Origin: a virus
Strand: one strand, 5' to 3'
Length of the DNA: 64,000 nucleotides
Virus record (IMG/VR): IMGVR_UViG_3300003323_001324
Location: 1-64,000 of that record
A program made the position numbers and the translations under genes. Shown one piece after another: positions 18,360 to 27,050 of the stretch. The notes under the pieces were generated by a model. That model was not told the origin of the DNA and ran no database searches. It was given only the letters and a program-made list of their open reading frames with translations. Within the stretch, counting starts at the first letter, position 1; the number at the start of each line of letters is the position of its first letter.

Positions 18360-18920
18360 ATGGCCGACGACCCCACCGACAAGCTGTTCCGCGAACTGGA
18401 CCGAGAGTTCCCGAAGTTCAGGTTCGTCTACAAGGACGAGAGCTGGCTGATGAGGGCCATCGACGTCTTCCTGAAGGTGGTCTCGCTCGGGATGATGCGG
18501 ACCTTCATGACGAAGTTCACGACGGTCGTCGGCTACACCATGTACGTCTCGAGGAAGGGCTGGTACGACCTTCCTCCGGTGGGGAGGGCCATCGTGATGC
18601 GCCACGAGCGCGTCCACATGCGCCAGCGCCGCAAGTACGGGATGCTCCTGTACTCGCTGCTCTACCTCTTCGTGCCCCTTCCCATGTTCCTCTCGTACTT
18701 CCGGATGAGGTTCGAGCGCGAGGCCTATGAGGAGAGCATCCTGGCGGCGGTCGAGCTCGGCCTCGACTCGAAGGACGGGAAGTTCCGGGCCGGCGTCATC
18801 CGGGCCTTTGTGAGCCCCTCCTACCTCTGGATGTGGCCCTTCCGAAAGTCGACCGAGGCCTGGTACGACGAGGCGGCCGTCCGCGCGATGGCGAAGGCCT
18901 TCGCCGCTAGGACTCCATGA
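18360..18920 (+). CDS. putative HExxH zinc metallopeptidase with membrane segment
   Basis: 186 residues. The core motif is HERVH at residues 82-86 (HExxH), where the two His would bind zinc and Glu83 would be catalytic. Glu121 or Glu124 in FEREAYEES, about 40 residues on, is a possible third ligand, as in gluzincins. A hydrophobic stretch (LLYSLLYLFVPLPMFLSYF) lies between motif and ligand and may be a membrane helix, with a second near VSLGMMRTFM. The layout recalls small membrane-associated metallopeptidases. Substrate unknown. Its end overlaps the convergent gene at 18907 by 14 bases. Confidence 0.5.
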   Translation: MADDPTDKLFRELDREFPKFRFVYKDESWLMRAIDVFLKVVSLGMMRTFMTKFTTVVGYTMYVSRKGWYDLPPVGRAIVMRHERVHMRQRRKYGMLLYSLLYLFVPLPMFLSYFRMRFEREAYEESILAAVELGLDSKDGKFRAGVIRAFVSPSYLWMWPFRKSTEAWYDEAAVRAMAKAFAARTP

Positions 18921-19452
18921 CGTCCTCGACGATCTGCATTCTCATCGCCTCCGCGTGAGCTTCCGCGGTCTTCTTCCAGAAGCTCTCCCTACCCCAGAAG
19001 CCCGGCTCCCTTAGCCTTTTCACCGCAGACTTCGGGACGTCCCCGCCCGTGCAGAGCTTGACGGCCGCCTCCGCTGCGGCCGTCCTCAGTCCGACGGGCC
19101 CTCCTTTTCCGTCCCAGTCTATTGTCCCCCTTCTCGTTATCCAGTACGGCCTCGTCCTCCCGTTCTGGTATTCCCTGAACCTGTAGACAAGCCCGTACCT
19201 CTTGTCGTGCTTCCCGACATGGAGGCACTCTTCCGGGTCGAAGACGTGGGCTTTCCCTCCTCCCGGGAGGCCTATCTCGTATCTTCTCTCCTTCTTCCCC
19301 TCCTTTATCCGGGCCGCCATCGTCCCTCCTAACAGGGACTCGACCCTCTCTATCGACCCGGGGCTCGTCTTCTCTCTCGGGACCCTGACCTTCCTCTTCT
19401 TGCCGTCCCTGAGGCGCTTCTCCTTCACGCCGGAGAGTACGCCTTCGGCCAT
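18907..19452 (-). CDS. hypothetical basic protein
   Basis: 181 residues, one of few minus-strand genes in the head region. It is basic at the N-terminus (KEKRLRDGKKRKVRV) and has a beta-rich middle (RRYEIGLPGGGKAHVF, YGLVYRFREYQNG, YWITRRGTIDW). Its G+C and codon use look slightly lower than the flanking genes, which may indicate later insertion between head genes. No recognised family. It diverges from the protease gene at 19485. Confidence 0.5.
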   Translation of the reverse strand: MAEGVLSGVKEKRLRDGKKRKVRVPREKTSPGSIERVESLLGGTMAARIKEGKKERRYEIGLPGGGKAHVFDPEECLHVGKHDKRYGLVYRFREYQNGRTRPYWITRRGTIDWDGKGGPVGLRTAAAEAAVKLCTGGDVPKSAVKRLREPGFWGRESFWKKTAEAHAEAMRMQIVEDVMES

Positions 19453-19473
19453 CGGACTTTTGTGGGGCGCCGG

Positions 19474-19479
19474 TAGAGC
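19474..19479 (+). promoter_or_regulatory. leaderless-type -10 element (TAGAGC)
   Basis: CCGGTAGAGC ends five bases before the ATG of the protease gene at 19485. Confidence 0.45.
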
Positions 19480-19484
19480 AGCTC

Positions 19485-21047
19485 ATGGCCTTCCGACGTA
19501 CTGCCAACGCGCTTGTCTCCAAGAACGTCATCGACTTCGACGAGTGGATGGACGAGATGCGCCAGCAGCACGAGGGCGCGGTCTCCAAGGACCACGTCGG
19601 GAGGGTCGCGAAGGAGGTCCTTCGGAAGTGCGACCCCAAGCAGTACCTGCTGTCGCACGCGACCATCGTGGCCTCGGTCGACACCTACAACCCGAAGGGC
19701 GCGGTAACCGGGAAGCGGATGGAGCGGGGCGTCCAGATCGACGTCCGCCACCCCGACTTCCGCGTGAAGCCCGCCTGCCAGGAGATCATCAACAACAACG
19801 GCGACGCCTGGGAGCGCTCGCTGCTGCTGACGACCTACCGGACCTTCATCGGCGCCCCGAACTACCTGGAGCACATCCAGATCCCCGAGCTGTCGAAGGG
19901 CTTCATCGTCGACGCCATCGCCCGCGACCTGGGCGAGACCTGCTACATCGACATCCTCGTCGCGACGGACCGGAAGCACCAGATCCTCGTCCGCGACATC
20001 ATGGCCGGCAACATCAAGGCCATGTCGATGGGCTGCATCAGCCTCTTCACGATCTGCAACAAGTGCGGGAACGTCGCCTCCGACGACACCCAGCTCTGCC
20101 CCTGCATCATGTACGACGGCAAGGGCAACAAGTTCGCGGACGACGACGGCGTGGAGCATCGCCTCGGCGAGCTCATCGGCCACGTCTCCGTCCCGAACAG
20201 CAACACCTTCATCGAGGCGTCCTGGGTCCGCAACCCCGCCTTCGCCGGCGCCGAGCGCCGTAACTTCCTCAACGAGGACATGTCGTCCTCCGTCGCCTTC
20301 TCGGACGCGCTGTCCCGCGGCGAGCAGGTCTCCATCCGCCGGTCCATGGACCCGCTCCCGATGGGGAACGCCAAGGCCGCCTCCACGAGGGTCGCCGAGG
20401 GCCAGGACCAGGGCGGCCAGGGTCAGTCCCAGGCCCCGTCCGACGACGCCGAGGGCGACTCCGGCGATGCCATGGACGACGCGGCGTCCGAGAAGGACTC
20501 CCCGCCCCCTCCTCCCGCCCCCGAGCCCGACTCGGGCGAGAAGATCCAGAAGATGGTCGACCAGGCCCAGGAGATGCTCATGGAGGGCATCGTGAAGGGC
20601 CTCGCGGACAAGCTCGCCCCGAAGCCCGACGACGTCCCGGCGGCGACCCCGTCGTTCGAGGACGCCAACCTGAACGAGACCCTCCTGACCGGCTCCTCCC
20701 GCTGGTCCTCCGAGCTCCGCCGCAAGTTCGCCGGCAACGACTCGCTCGTCGCCTGGTCGCTGCGCGTGGCCTCCCTCGTCCGCAAGGGCCGCGCCGCCGT
20801 CCGCGCCGCCGGCCTCACGCCGCGCGACCTCGTAGTCTTTTCATGGATTGACGACACCGTCAAGTCCGCGGCGAAGCCCGCGGCCATGTACCAGGCAGCG
20901 ATGAGAGCAGGCGCCTCCTCAGACTTCCCCAGCGAGCGGTCCTACGTCGCCGCGTGCGGGGCGAGGCTCGGCCGCAGGCTCACCGCGGCCGACCAGACTT
21001 TCTTCGCTAGGATCGGCAGGATCGCCTCTGCTTCCTGCAGTATTTAA
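19485..21047 (+). CDS. prohead maturation protease with cysteine-rich insertion
   Basis: 520 residues. The N-terminal 250 residues fit a phage head-maturation serine protease: beta strands around SHATIVASVDTY, a candidate catalytic His130 (NYLEHIQIPE), and candidate Ser181 in NIKAMSMGC. Right after this comes a probable zinc knuckle (Cys191, Cys194, Cys205, Cys207), seen in several large-phage prohead proteases. The C-terminal half has an acidic Pro/Asp-rich linker and a helical domain and may act as a scaffold-like tail. It sits between the portal block and the scaffold and capsid genes. Catalytic residues are assigned by eye. Confidence 0.7.
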   Translation: MAFRRTANALVSKNVIDFDEWMDEMRQQHEGAVSKDHVGRVAKEVLRKCDPKQYLLSHATIVASVDTYNPKGAVTGKRMERGVQIDVRHPDFRVKPACQEIINNNGDAWERSLLLTTYRTFIGAPNYLEHIQIPELSKGFIVDAIARDLGETCYIDILVATDRKHQILVRDIMAGNIKAMSMGCISLFTICNKCGNVASDDTQLCPCIMYDGKGNKFADDDGVEHRLGELIGHVSVPNSNTFIEASWVRNPAFAGAERRNFLNEDMSSSVAFSDALSRGEQVSIRRSMDPLPMGNAKAASTRVAEGQDQGGQGQSQAPSDDAEGDSGDAMDDAASEKDSPPPPPAPEPDSGEKIQKMVDQAQEMLMEGIVKGLADKLAPKPDDVPAATPSFEDANLNETLLTGSSRWSSELRRKFAGNDSLVAWSLRVASLVRKGRAAVRAAGLTPRDLVVFSWIDDTVKSAAKPAAMYQAAMRAGASSDFPSERSYVAACGARLGRRLTAADQTFFARIGRIASASCSI

Positions 21048-21089
21048 GACATTGATGAACAGCAGCCCGAGTAGGAGACAGAGTAAGCC

Positions 21090-22370
21090 ATGAACCGTCA
21101 GCGCAGCACTTGGTCGAAGCCTGGAAGCGTAGCAGCGGCCCCGCGACAGGCGGCGACGTCTCGCCGCGCGGACGTTTACACCATGAACCAGGAGCACCCG
21201 CAGCCGGGCGTCCTCGAGTACGAGAACGGCGACCCCGACAAGTGGGCCGAGACTCCCACCACGAACAAGAACGTGGAGATGGACTACGAGGGCGATCACG
21301 TCCGTCGTAACGAGGTCGGCTTCGGCGAGATCCGCAAGGACACCTTCGACCACAAGGACTCGAAGGAGTGGGGCGGCTCGGGCAAGTACGACAACGCTCG
21401 CGAGGCCGCCGCGGTCCGCAAGGCGAACTACGCGCTCGACCTCTCCCGCGAGCTGCTCCGCACGGACGACGCCGAGGCCCTCATGAGCCAGGCCTCGGAC
21501 CTGATGGCCCTCCCGGCCCGCGCGATCGCCTCGACCCTGAAGAGGATCGAGTCGCTGTCGCCCGACGCCCTCCCCCGCGACCGCAAGATCCGCCGCGCCA
21601 CCGCGTGCTGCAAGCTCGCCTCGCGCGTCCTCCCCGAGGGCGCCCCCGAGCAGGCCGTCGAGCGCCTCGCCTCGCTCTTCATGCGCGTCGACGACCCGAC
21701 CCTCCGCGCCATGCTGAATGTCGTGGCCTCCGTCCACGTCGCCAAGGACGAGGAAGAGAAGCCCGAGGGCCAGCAGGCGGGCGAGAAGAAGGAAGAGAAG
21801 CCCGAGGGTCAGCAGGCCCAGGCTCAGAAGGACGAGAAGCCCGAGGGTCAGCAGGCCCAGCAGGCGCCGCAGGCCCCCCAGGGCCAGCAGGCCCAGGGCG
21901 ACGCGGCTTGCATGACCGCCGAGGACATGCAGGCGCTCGACCAGATGTTGGCGGAGGAGGGCTGCGGCCCCGCCGTCGCGCCGGCCCCGGCCGTCGCCCC
22001 CGAGCTCACCACGATCTTCCAGCCGCCCGTCGCCGCCCCGGCGATGGCCTCGGAGACCCCCGCGGTCGCCTCGGACGAGTCCTCGGACATCACGTTCGAC
22101 GACGGCGACGAGGAGGAGGCCCACGTGGCCGGCGAGTCCGCGGAGCTCGCCTCGCTCTTCGACGAGCACCCCGAGGTGGTCGCGCAGCGCGAGATCCAGG
22201 CCGCCGAGCACCAGATCGCCGCCCAGCAGGGCGGGTACGGCGCCTCCCCGGCGACCCGCACGGCCTCGACCTCCGCCAAGCGGATCGGCAACGTCCGTCC
22301 CGAGCCGGCCCAGCGCCGCAGCGGCGACGACGACCTGGCGAACCTCTGGGAGCGCCCTCCGGCGATGTGA
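21090..22370 (+). CDS. scaffold or prohead-core-like protein with PEGQQA repeats
   Basis: 426 residues between the protease and the capsid genes, the usual place of the scaffold. The N-terminus is disordered. The middle is helical (residues about 105-210). A low-complexity region around residues 215-270 carries repeated KPEGQQA units separated by Lys/Glu runs, and the C-terminal third is Ala/Pro/Glu-rich and acidic. The upstream GTAGGAGACAG gives it a Shine-Dalgarno site. The role is inferred from position and composition. Confidence 0.5.
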   Translation: MNRQRSTWSKPGSVAAAPRQAATSRRADVYTMNQEHPQPGVLEYENGDPDKWAETPTTNKNVEMDYEGDHVRRNEVGFGEIRKDTFDHKDSKEWGGSGKYDNAREAAAVRKANYALDLSRELLRTDDAEALMSQASDLMALPARAIASTLKRIESLSPDALPRDRKIRRATACCKLASRVLPEGAPEQAVERLASLFMRVDDPTLRAMLNVVASVHVAKDEEEKPEGQQAGEKKEEKPEGQQAQAQKDEKPEGQQAQQAPQAPQGQQAQGDAACMTAEDMQALDQMLAEEGCGPAVAPAPAVAPELTTIFQPPVAAPAMASETPAVASDESSDITFDDGDEEEAHVAGESAELASLFDEHPEVVAQREIQAAEHQIAAQQGGYGASPATRTASTSAKRIGNVRPEPAQRRSGDDDLANLWERPPAM

Positions 22371-22376
22371 CTACGT

Positions 22377-22396
22377 CCGGGCCCTCCGGGGCCCGG
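22377..22396 (+). terminator. strong GC hairpin after the scaffold-like gene
   Basis: CCGGGCCC-TCCG-GGGCCCGG is a perfect eight-pair stem with a four-base loop, seven bases after the stop codon. No U-tract follows, so it may be a pause or RNA-processing site rather than a full intrinsic terminator. The remaining 180 bases to the next gene are AT-richer (tactgaataaagg near 22400) and probably hold the promoter and long leader of the decoration-like gene. Confidence 0.5.
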
Positions 22397-22576
22397 TCCA
22401 TACTGAATAAAGGATACGCACACAGGCTTCCAACGAAGGTGACGAGAGAGACGGACGAGCGACACGACCTCCTGAGATCGACGGCTTCGCGGCCACGCCG
22501 GACTGAAGCCCGGCCTCAGTGAGGGGATGAAGCGCGGACGAGGATTTCGGGCTCCGACGCAACTGGAGAAATCATC

Positions 22577-23272
22577 ATGGGATCTATTGGCGGACAAGAA
22601 TCAGGCCCCGGCCTGAGCCAGGGAGCCCTGCGAATCCTCTACTCCTTGATCAAGGACACCATCGCGGTCCTGAGCTCGGACGGGTTCACGCAGGCCAACC
22701 CTAGCGTGGTTACCACGCCGTCTGCAGTGTCTACGACGCTGCCGGCGAACGTGAAGCGTGGCGTGCTCGGCGGCTCGGTGGCGTTCACTCGCCCGGACGT
22801 CGGCGAGAACACCATCGGCGGCGCGGCGCTCGTGAGCGCGGCGTACGTCGCGAAGACTCGGCCCCTCGGCCTCTTCATCAACGACGCGGCCGGCAACGCG
22901 TACGAGAACCTGCCGGCGGTCGCGTCGGGCAAGTGCCCGTACCTGCGCGGCGGCGCGGTCGGCGTGAAGATCTACGAGACGGCCAAGCAAACTGCGGCCT
23001 CGGTCTCCGCGGGCGCCTTCTCGGCCTCCGGCGGCACCGTCGGCACGGCCCTCACCTACAGCGTGGGCGACAAGCTCTACGCGTCGGTCAACGGCCTCCT
23101 CACCAACGACTGGACCGACTCGTACGAGGCCCAGTGGATTCACGCCGGCCTCTCCGGCAGCGCGTCCAGCGGTGAGCCCATCGAACCGAACGTGTCCCGT
23201 CTCGGGACCGTCCTCGCTCCCCCGGACTCCGAGAGTTCGGAGATGTTCGTCTCCCTGGCCTTCGTAGGCTGA
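22577..23272 (+). CDS. putative head decoration or minor capsid protein
   Basis: 231 residues, Ala/Gly/Ser/Thr/Val-rich, with short beta strands and no charge clusters (GVLGGSVAFTRPDVGENTIGG, TALTYSVGDKLYASVNGLL). It lies immediately before the major capsid gene and shares its atypical codon use (more GCG and CGT), as expected for abundant virion proteins. It has a roughly 200-base leader and GGAG eight bases before the ATG. Decoration proteins stabilise the expanded capsid. The call rests on place, composition and inferred expression. Confidence 0.5.
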   Translation: MGSIGGQESGPGLSQGALRILYSLIKDTIAVLSSDGFTQANPSVVTTPSAVSTTLPANVKRGVLGGSVAFTRPDVGENTIGGAALVSAAYVAKTRPLGLFINDAAGNAYENLPAVASGKCPYLRGGAVGVKIYETAKQTAASVSAGAFSASGGTVGTALTYSVGDKLYASVNGLLTNDWTDSYEAQWIHAGLSGSASSGEPIEPNVSRLGTVLAPPDSESSEMFVSLAFVG

Positions 23273-23299
23273 GCTGAACGGAAAGAAAGGAAGAAGAAA

Positions 23300-24202
23300 A
23301 TGAACGCTTCTATGAATCCGTTTGGCGTGCAGGTCGTCGACAACTCCATCAGGGAGTCGATCGTCGACAAGCACATCGGGACCTCGCGCGGCCGTGCACG
23401 CCTCGCAGCCTCGATGATTCAGCCGCTGCGCGAGCGCCGCGACTACTCGTCCGTCGGTCGCAAGACCTTCCTGGTCGAGCAGATCCCGGACGGCGCGCTG
23501 GCGATCTACGACAAGGACCCGAACGTCACGGCGTACGTGATCGGCGAAGAGGGCGAGAGCATCACCGCGGTCATGAAGCCGCGGCGCGTGATCTTCCCGC
23601 TGTTCGAGATCGCGGCCCTGCCGAAGGCCCCGCTGACGCAGATCAAGGAGCGTCGCTACGACCTCCTGAAGCGCATGCAGGACCTGGGCAAGGCTCAGAT
23701 CCAGGCGGCGGAAGACGACCGCGTCTTCTCGATCATGGACGCGATCGCGGTCAACGGCTTCGACGAGCTGGCTGGCGGCACGAACCCGGACATCCCGGTG
23801 GTCGCGCCGATCTCGCCCGCCGTCCTCGCCGACGCGTTCGCCGAGATCGAGTACCACGACCTGCGCGTGGCTCGCGTCTACATGAACGCCCGTGACTACG
23901 CGGACATCCGCAAGTTCGGTCGTGACGTGCTGGACATCGAGTCGCAAGCCTCGCTGTGGAAGACGGGCATGATGGCTACCGGTTGGAACGCGCAGTTCAT
24001 CGTCAGCAGGCTCGTTCCTGCCGGCGTCGTGTACTGCTGCTGCGAGCCGGAGATGTTCGGTCGCATTCCGGTGCGCACCGAGCTCACGGTCCTCTCGGCG
24101 GACAACCCCGAGGAGCGCACAATTGGTTTTTCAATGTTCGAGAATCTGGGCATCGGCGCGTACAACCCGCGCGGTCTCGTCCGGTTGATCGTCACTCGCT
24201 GA
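23300..24202 (+). CDS. major capsid protein (HK97 fold)
   Basis: 300 residues. An N-terminal arm and a helix (residues 15-45) lead to an extended E-loop-like segment (residues 54-100), then a long spine helix (residues 114-145: IKERRYDLLKRMQDLGKAQIQ) and A/P domain segments (VYMNARDYADIRKFG, FSMFENLGIGAYNPRGLV). These elements and the position after protease, scaffold and decoration genes fit the HK97 major capsid fold. A very strong ribosome site (AAAGGAAGAAGAAA) precedes the ATG, and a strong terminator follows. Residues 79-100 recur in the protein at 28339-29454. Confidence 0.85.
   Translation: MNASMNPFGVQVVDNSIRESIVDKHIGTSRGRARLAASMIQPLRERRDYSSVGRKTFLVEQIPDGALAIYDKDPNVTAYVIGEEGESITAVMKPRRVIFPLFEIAALPKAPLTQIKERRYDLLKRMQDLGKAQIQAAEDDRVFSIMDAIAVNGFDELAGGTNPDIPVVAPISPAVLADAFAEIEYHDLRVARVYMNARDYADIRKFGRDVLDIESQASLWKTGMMATGWNAQFIVSRLVPAGVVYCCCEPEMFGRIPVRTELTVLSADNPEERTIGFSMFENLGIGAYNPRGLVRLIVTR
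23532..23563 (+). repeat. 32-base exact repeat in the capsid gene (copy 1)
   Basis: Starts CGTACGTGATCGGCGAAGAG and encodes YVIGEEGESI. The second copy is at 28823-28854. Confidence 0.9.
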
Positions 24203-24225
24203 ACCAATCCTGAGCTTAACGGCTC

Positions 24226-24267
24226 CTGAGCCCCGGCGGCGTAAGTCTCCGGGGCTCAGTCGTATTT
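24226..24267 (+). terminator. intrinsic terminator after the capsid gene
   Basis: An 11-pair perfect stem (CTGAGCCCCGG / CCGGGGCTCAG, 24226-24236 with 24249-24259) with a 12-base loop is followed by TCGTATTT. It closes the capsid operon. Confidence 0.8.
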
Positions 24268-24273
24268 GAAATC

Positions 24274-25030
24274 GTGGTGCCGAAGAGAATCTGCAAGGGT
24301 CCGTGCGGTCTTGAGCTCGACGCGACGGAGGATTATTTCTACTTCCGCGTCTCCTCCAAAAACGGGAAGTCTTATCCGTCGACCTACTGTCGGACTTGCG
24401 AGAAGGACAAGTCGTCGAAAAAACGGCGTGACATCTATGCCACCGACGAGGGGAAAGAGAATCCTTTCCCAGAACCAGACTTGGAGAGATGCTAATCCTG
24501 ATTACGCCGAGCGAAAAAGGATAAAGCAAAACGAGCGGTATGCTCTGGACGAGGACTTCCGGGAGCGGAGGAAGGCTCTCTCCAAAAACTGGAGAGAGCT
24601 GAACCCCGAACGGAAAAGGGTCCTTGGGGCCGCTTGGTTCTTGAAGAACCGCTCTCGTCTTCGTGAAGAGTGGAACGAGCGCTTCCGTACGGACCCTGCT
24701 TTCCGTCTTCGGAGCAACCTCCGTCACGCCATCTGGGAAGCTCTAACCGTTCATGGGGGTCGAAAGGGAGGTCGTTCTATCCTGAAATATCTTCCTTACA
24801 CGATGGAGGAACTGGTCACTCATCTCGAGTCTCTCTGGGAGCCTTGGATGTCCTGGGACAACTATGGGGTCTTGGACCTGGAGCGAAGGACGTGGCAGAT
24901 CGACTATGTCGTCCCCCAAGCAAACTTTCCGTATTCTGACTTCGACGATCCGAACTTCCTGAAATGCTGGTCTCTCTCGAACCTCCGTCCGCTCGAGTCC
25001 TCGAAGAACGTGTCGAAGGGTTGCCGCTGA
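24274..25030 (+). pseudogene. HNH homing endonuclease, frameshifted and missing first His
   Basis: The first frame (24274-24495, GTG start) encodes a typical HNH N-terminal zinc part (ICKGPCGLELDA, YCRTCEKDK) and then stops. The following frame, shifted by one base, continues the family pattern from about 24460 (NQTWRDANPDYAERKRIKQ) to the C-terminal HNH core near 24890-25030. There the family's IDHIIPQ reads IDYVVPQ, so the general-base His is Tyr; SNLRPLESSKN with the Asn is retained. The lower G+C and T-rich codons contrast with the neighbours. Both changes point to a decaying homing endonuclease next to the capsid gene. A programmed shift or sequencing error is the alternative. Confidence 0.75.
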
Positions 25031-25045
25031 GTGTAACTATGCGTG

Positions 25046-25441
25046 ATGCCGTCCATTGACGAACTTGCCGCCCTCAGGAAGAAGGCCGAAGAAGAGAGAG
25101 CCTCATCCCAGTCCCGGAAAGACGAAGAGAAGGCGGTAGATATCGCACGTTTCCGGAACCTTTATGGTACTTTTCCAGCCCGTCTCGAGGACTTTGCCCG
25201 GAGATGCAAAGTTAAGGGTCTTCGAGCTCGCTGGGATCCCAATAATATGCTTTCTGTGTCCGCTGATGGAGCGCGCTTGACCTTCAGTCTGTCCTGGTCT
25301 GGCATCCCTGGGCAGTGTGGATTTGAAGTGAAGGACTCCGTCGCTAGGAATAGTCGTCGCCAACGTGTCGCCATCGACGTACTTGAGGACGATTCGAAGC
25401 TCGAGGAGTTCTTGGTCGGGGTCTTAGAGCTCTACCTGTGA
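25046..25441 (+). CDS. hypothetical protein
   Basis: 131 residues (an in-frame GTG at 25043 is possible). It has a charged N-terminal helix (LRKKAEEERASSQSRKDEEK), a mixed middle and a beta-like segment (ADGARLTFSLSWSGIPGQ). G+C is lower than average, like the HNH gene beside it. The general layout resembles the protein at 27051-27431: charged helix, then RF-N-LYGTFPARLEDFA versus KFRDDLPMALADLASLL. TAACTA lies six bases before the ATG. Function unknown. Confidence 0.5.
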   Translation: MPSIDELAALRKKAEEERASSQSRKDEEKAVDIARFRNLYGTFPARLEDFARRCKVKGLRARWDPNNMLSVSADGARLTFSLSWSGIPGQCGFEVKDSVARNSRRQRVAIDVLEDDSKLEEFLVGVLELYL

Positions 25442-26346
25442 TCTCTCCCGTGATCCCCGTCCACTTCGATATGGAGACGCAGGATCCGGACGACGTGATG
25501 ACGCTCGCCCTCCTGGCGACTCATCCGCGCGTTCGCCTCGTCGGCGTCACGCTCACTCCGGGCGGACGGGAGCAGCACGACCTCGTCCGGCACGTCCTGG
25601 GCCTTCTCGGCCGCCCCGACGTCCCCGTCGGCTCCGGCGACCCCGCGAGGACGAAGCCCGCGGTTTCGGACTTCCACTATTTCTGGCTCGGACGCCCACC
25701 AGCCTCCGAGGGTTACTTCCCCTCCGCCCTGCAGGTCCTCCATGAGGTCCTCGGCGACTACCCCGACGCCGTCCTCCTCACCGGCGGACCGTTAAAGAAC
25801 TTCCGGGTTCGCGACTTCCCGGACTTCTTCCGGACCTGGGTCGGCCAGGGAGGGTTCGCCGGGGACTCCGTCGTCCCTCCCGAGCACCGCCTCCCGAAGT
25901 TCGCCGGGCGCGAGACCTGCCCGTCCTTCAACCCTAACGGGGATGTGAAGGCCTTCCTCGGCATGCTCTCGGAGCCTCGCCTCCACGAGCGCGTTCTCGT
26001 CTCCAAGAACGTCTGCCACGGCGTTGCCTGGGACCGGGACTTCCACGAGCGCGTGAAGGCCCTCCCTCGGCGGACGGCGGGCCTCGAGCTTGTCCTCGGA
26101 GGGATGGAGCTCTACCTCCAGAAGAACCCCCTGGGGAAGCTCCTGCACGACCCTCTCGCCGCTTGCGTGGCCATCGACCGCTCCGTCTGCGGGCTCGCGC
26201 GCGTGGAGGCCTACCGCGAGAAGGGCGAGTGGGGCTCCCGCGTCCCCGAGCTCCCTTCCCTCGGCGACCCCGACGGCGGCGCCAACGCCTGGATAACGAC
26301 CTCCGTCGACCGGGAGCGCTTCTTCTCCGTCCTCACGGAGTGCTGA
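25438..26346 (+). CDS. nucleoside hydrolase-like protein
   Basis: 302 residues on a GTG start that overlaps the upstream stop (GTGA). The N-terminus carries the calcium-binding signature of inosine/uridine-preferring nucleoside hydrolases: DMETQDPDDVMTLALLATHP against the family DxDxxxDDxxAxxxA. Next comes VRLVGVTLTPGG, where the family has its second strand, then VLLTGGPLKNF (family: LxxGPLTNxA) near residue 118, and a late PLAACVAID, where the family has the metal-binding D-x-x-A. It would split nucleosides into base and ribose. Substrate not predictable; nicotinamide riboside is one possibility given the NAD genes. Confidence 0.7.
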   Translation: MISPVIPVHFDMETQDPDDVMTLALLATHPRVRLVGVTLTPGGREQHDLVRHVLGLLGRPDVPVGSGDPARTKPAVSDFHYFWLGRPPASEGYFPSALQVLHEVLGDYPDAVLLTGGPLKNFRVRDFPDFFRTWVGQGGFAGDSVVPPEHRLPKFAGRETCPSFNPNGDVKAFLGMLSEPRLHERVLVSKNVCHGVAWDRDFHERVKALPRRTAGLELVLGGMELYLQKNPLGKLLHDPLAACVAIDRSVCGLARVEAYREKGEWGSRVPELPSLGDPDGGANAWITTSVDRERFFSVLTEC

Positions 26347-26358
26347 CCGAGAGCCCCG

Positions 26359-26940
26359 GTGCTCTGTGTACTCTTCCTTGTGTCTCGCAAGAGCCCTGCC
26401 GCGCCCTCCGTGGACTGGACAGAGCACCCCCTCTGCCTTGCCTTTTACTCTGACGCTCCGCCGATCGGAGCCCCGATCTACGACACTGTGCTCGGGGAGT
26501 GGAACCTTGTGGAGAGGTCCGGATCCCGCGTCTGGGTCGCGTCCCCGCCGCACCGCTCCACGACGCGCGTTGACTATTGCGTCGATGACCTGCACGACGT
26601 GTGCGGGAGCCTCCTGAAGCTGGCATCGGCCCTCGGGAGCTTCTTCGTCGTCCCTGGGAAGGACTTCCTGAAGGTTGGGGAAGTCCACTTTGGGAGCTCC
26701 CCCGAGTTCAGGCTTTCCCTCGTTCATCCTGGCGAGAGGAGGTTTCTGCACTGTGGTAAGAATGTCGAGTGTGCGGGCGTGCCTCCCGGGCACGCCGTCT
26801 CTTTCCATCTCGACGCGGACCGCGCTGGCCGTATCTCCTTCGACGTCTCGAGGAAGCGCTATGGCATCACGGTCTTCGACCGGTTCTTCGTCTTCCGCGT
26901 CCGCGAGGACGTTGGCGAGATGGGTCCGGTCCCTGCCTAG
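26359..26940 (+). CDS. hypothetical protein
   Basis: 193 residues on a GTG start. It is beta-rich with several hydrophobic strands (VWVASPPHRSTTRVDYCV, YGITVFDRFFVFRV). It lies 12 bases after the nucleoside hydrolase gene and is probably in the same transcript. No signal peptide is convincing, although the first 10 residues are hydrophobic. No family recognised. Confidence 0.45.
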   Translation: MLCVLFLVSRKSPAAPSVDWTEHPLCLAFYSDAPPIGAPIYDTVLGEWNLVERSGSRVWVASPPHRSTTRVDYCVDDLHDVCGSLLKLASALGSFFVVPGKDFLKVGEVHFGSSPEFRLSLVHPGERRFLHCGKNVECAGVPPGHAVSFHLDADRAGRISFDVSRKRYGITVFDRFFVFRVREDVGEMGPVPA

Positions 26941-27050
26941 CTGTACTTCCCTCCCGTGCACTCCGAGCCGTCGACTCTTGACGCCCAGCGTTTCCTGAAG
27001 CTTCAGGACCTCTGCCGGAGGTGGGTAGGTCCCTGTCTGTAACTTCGGGT

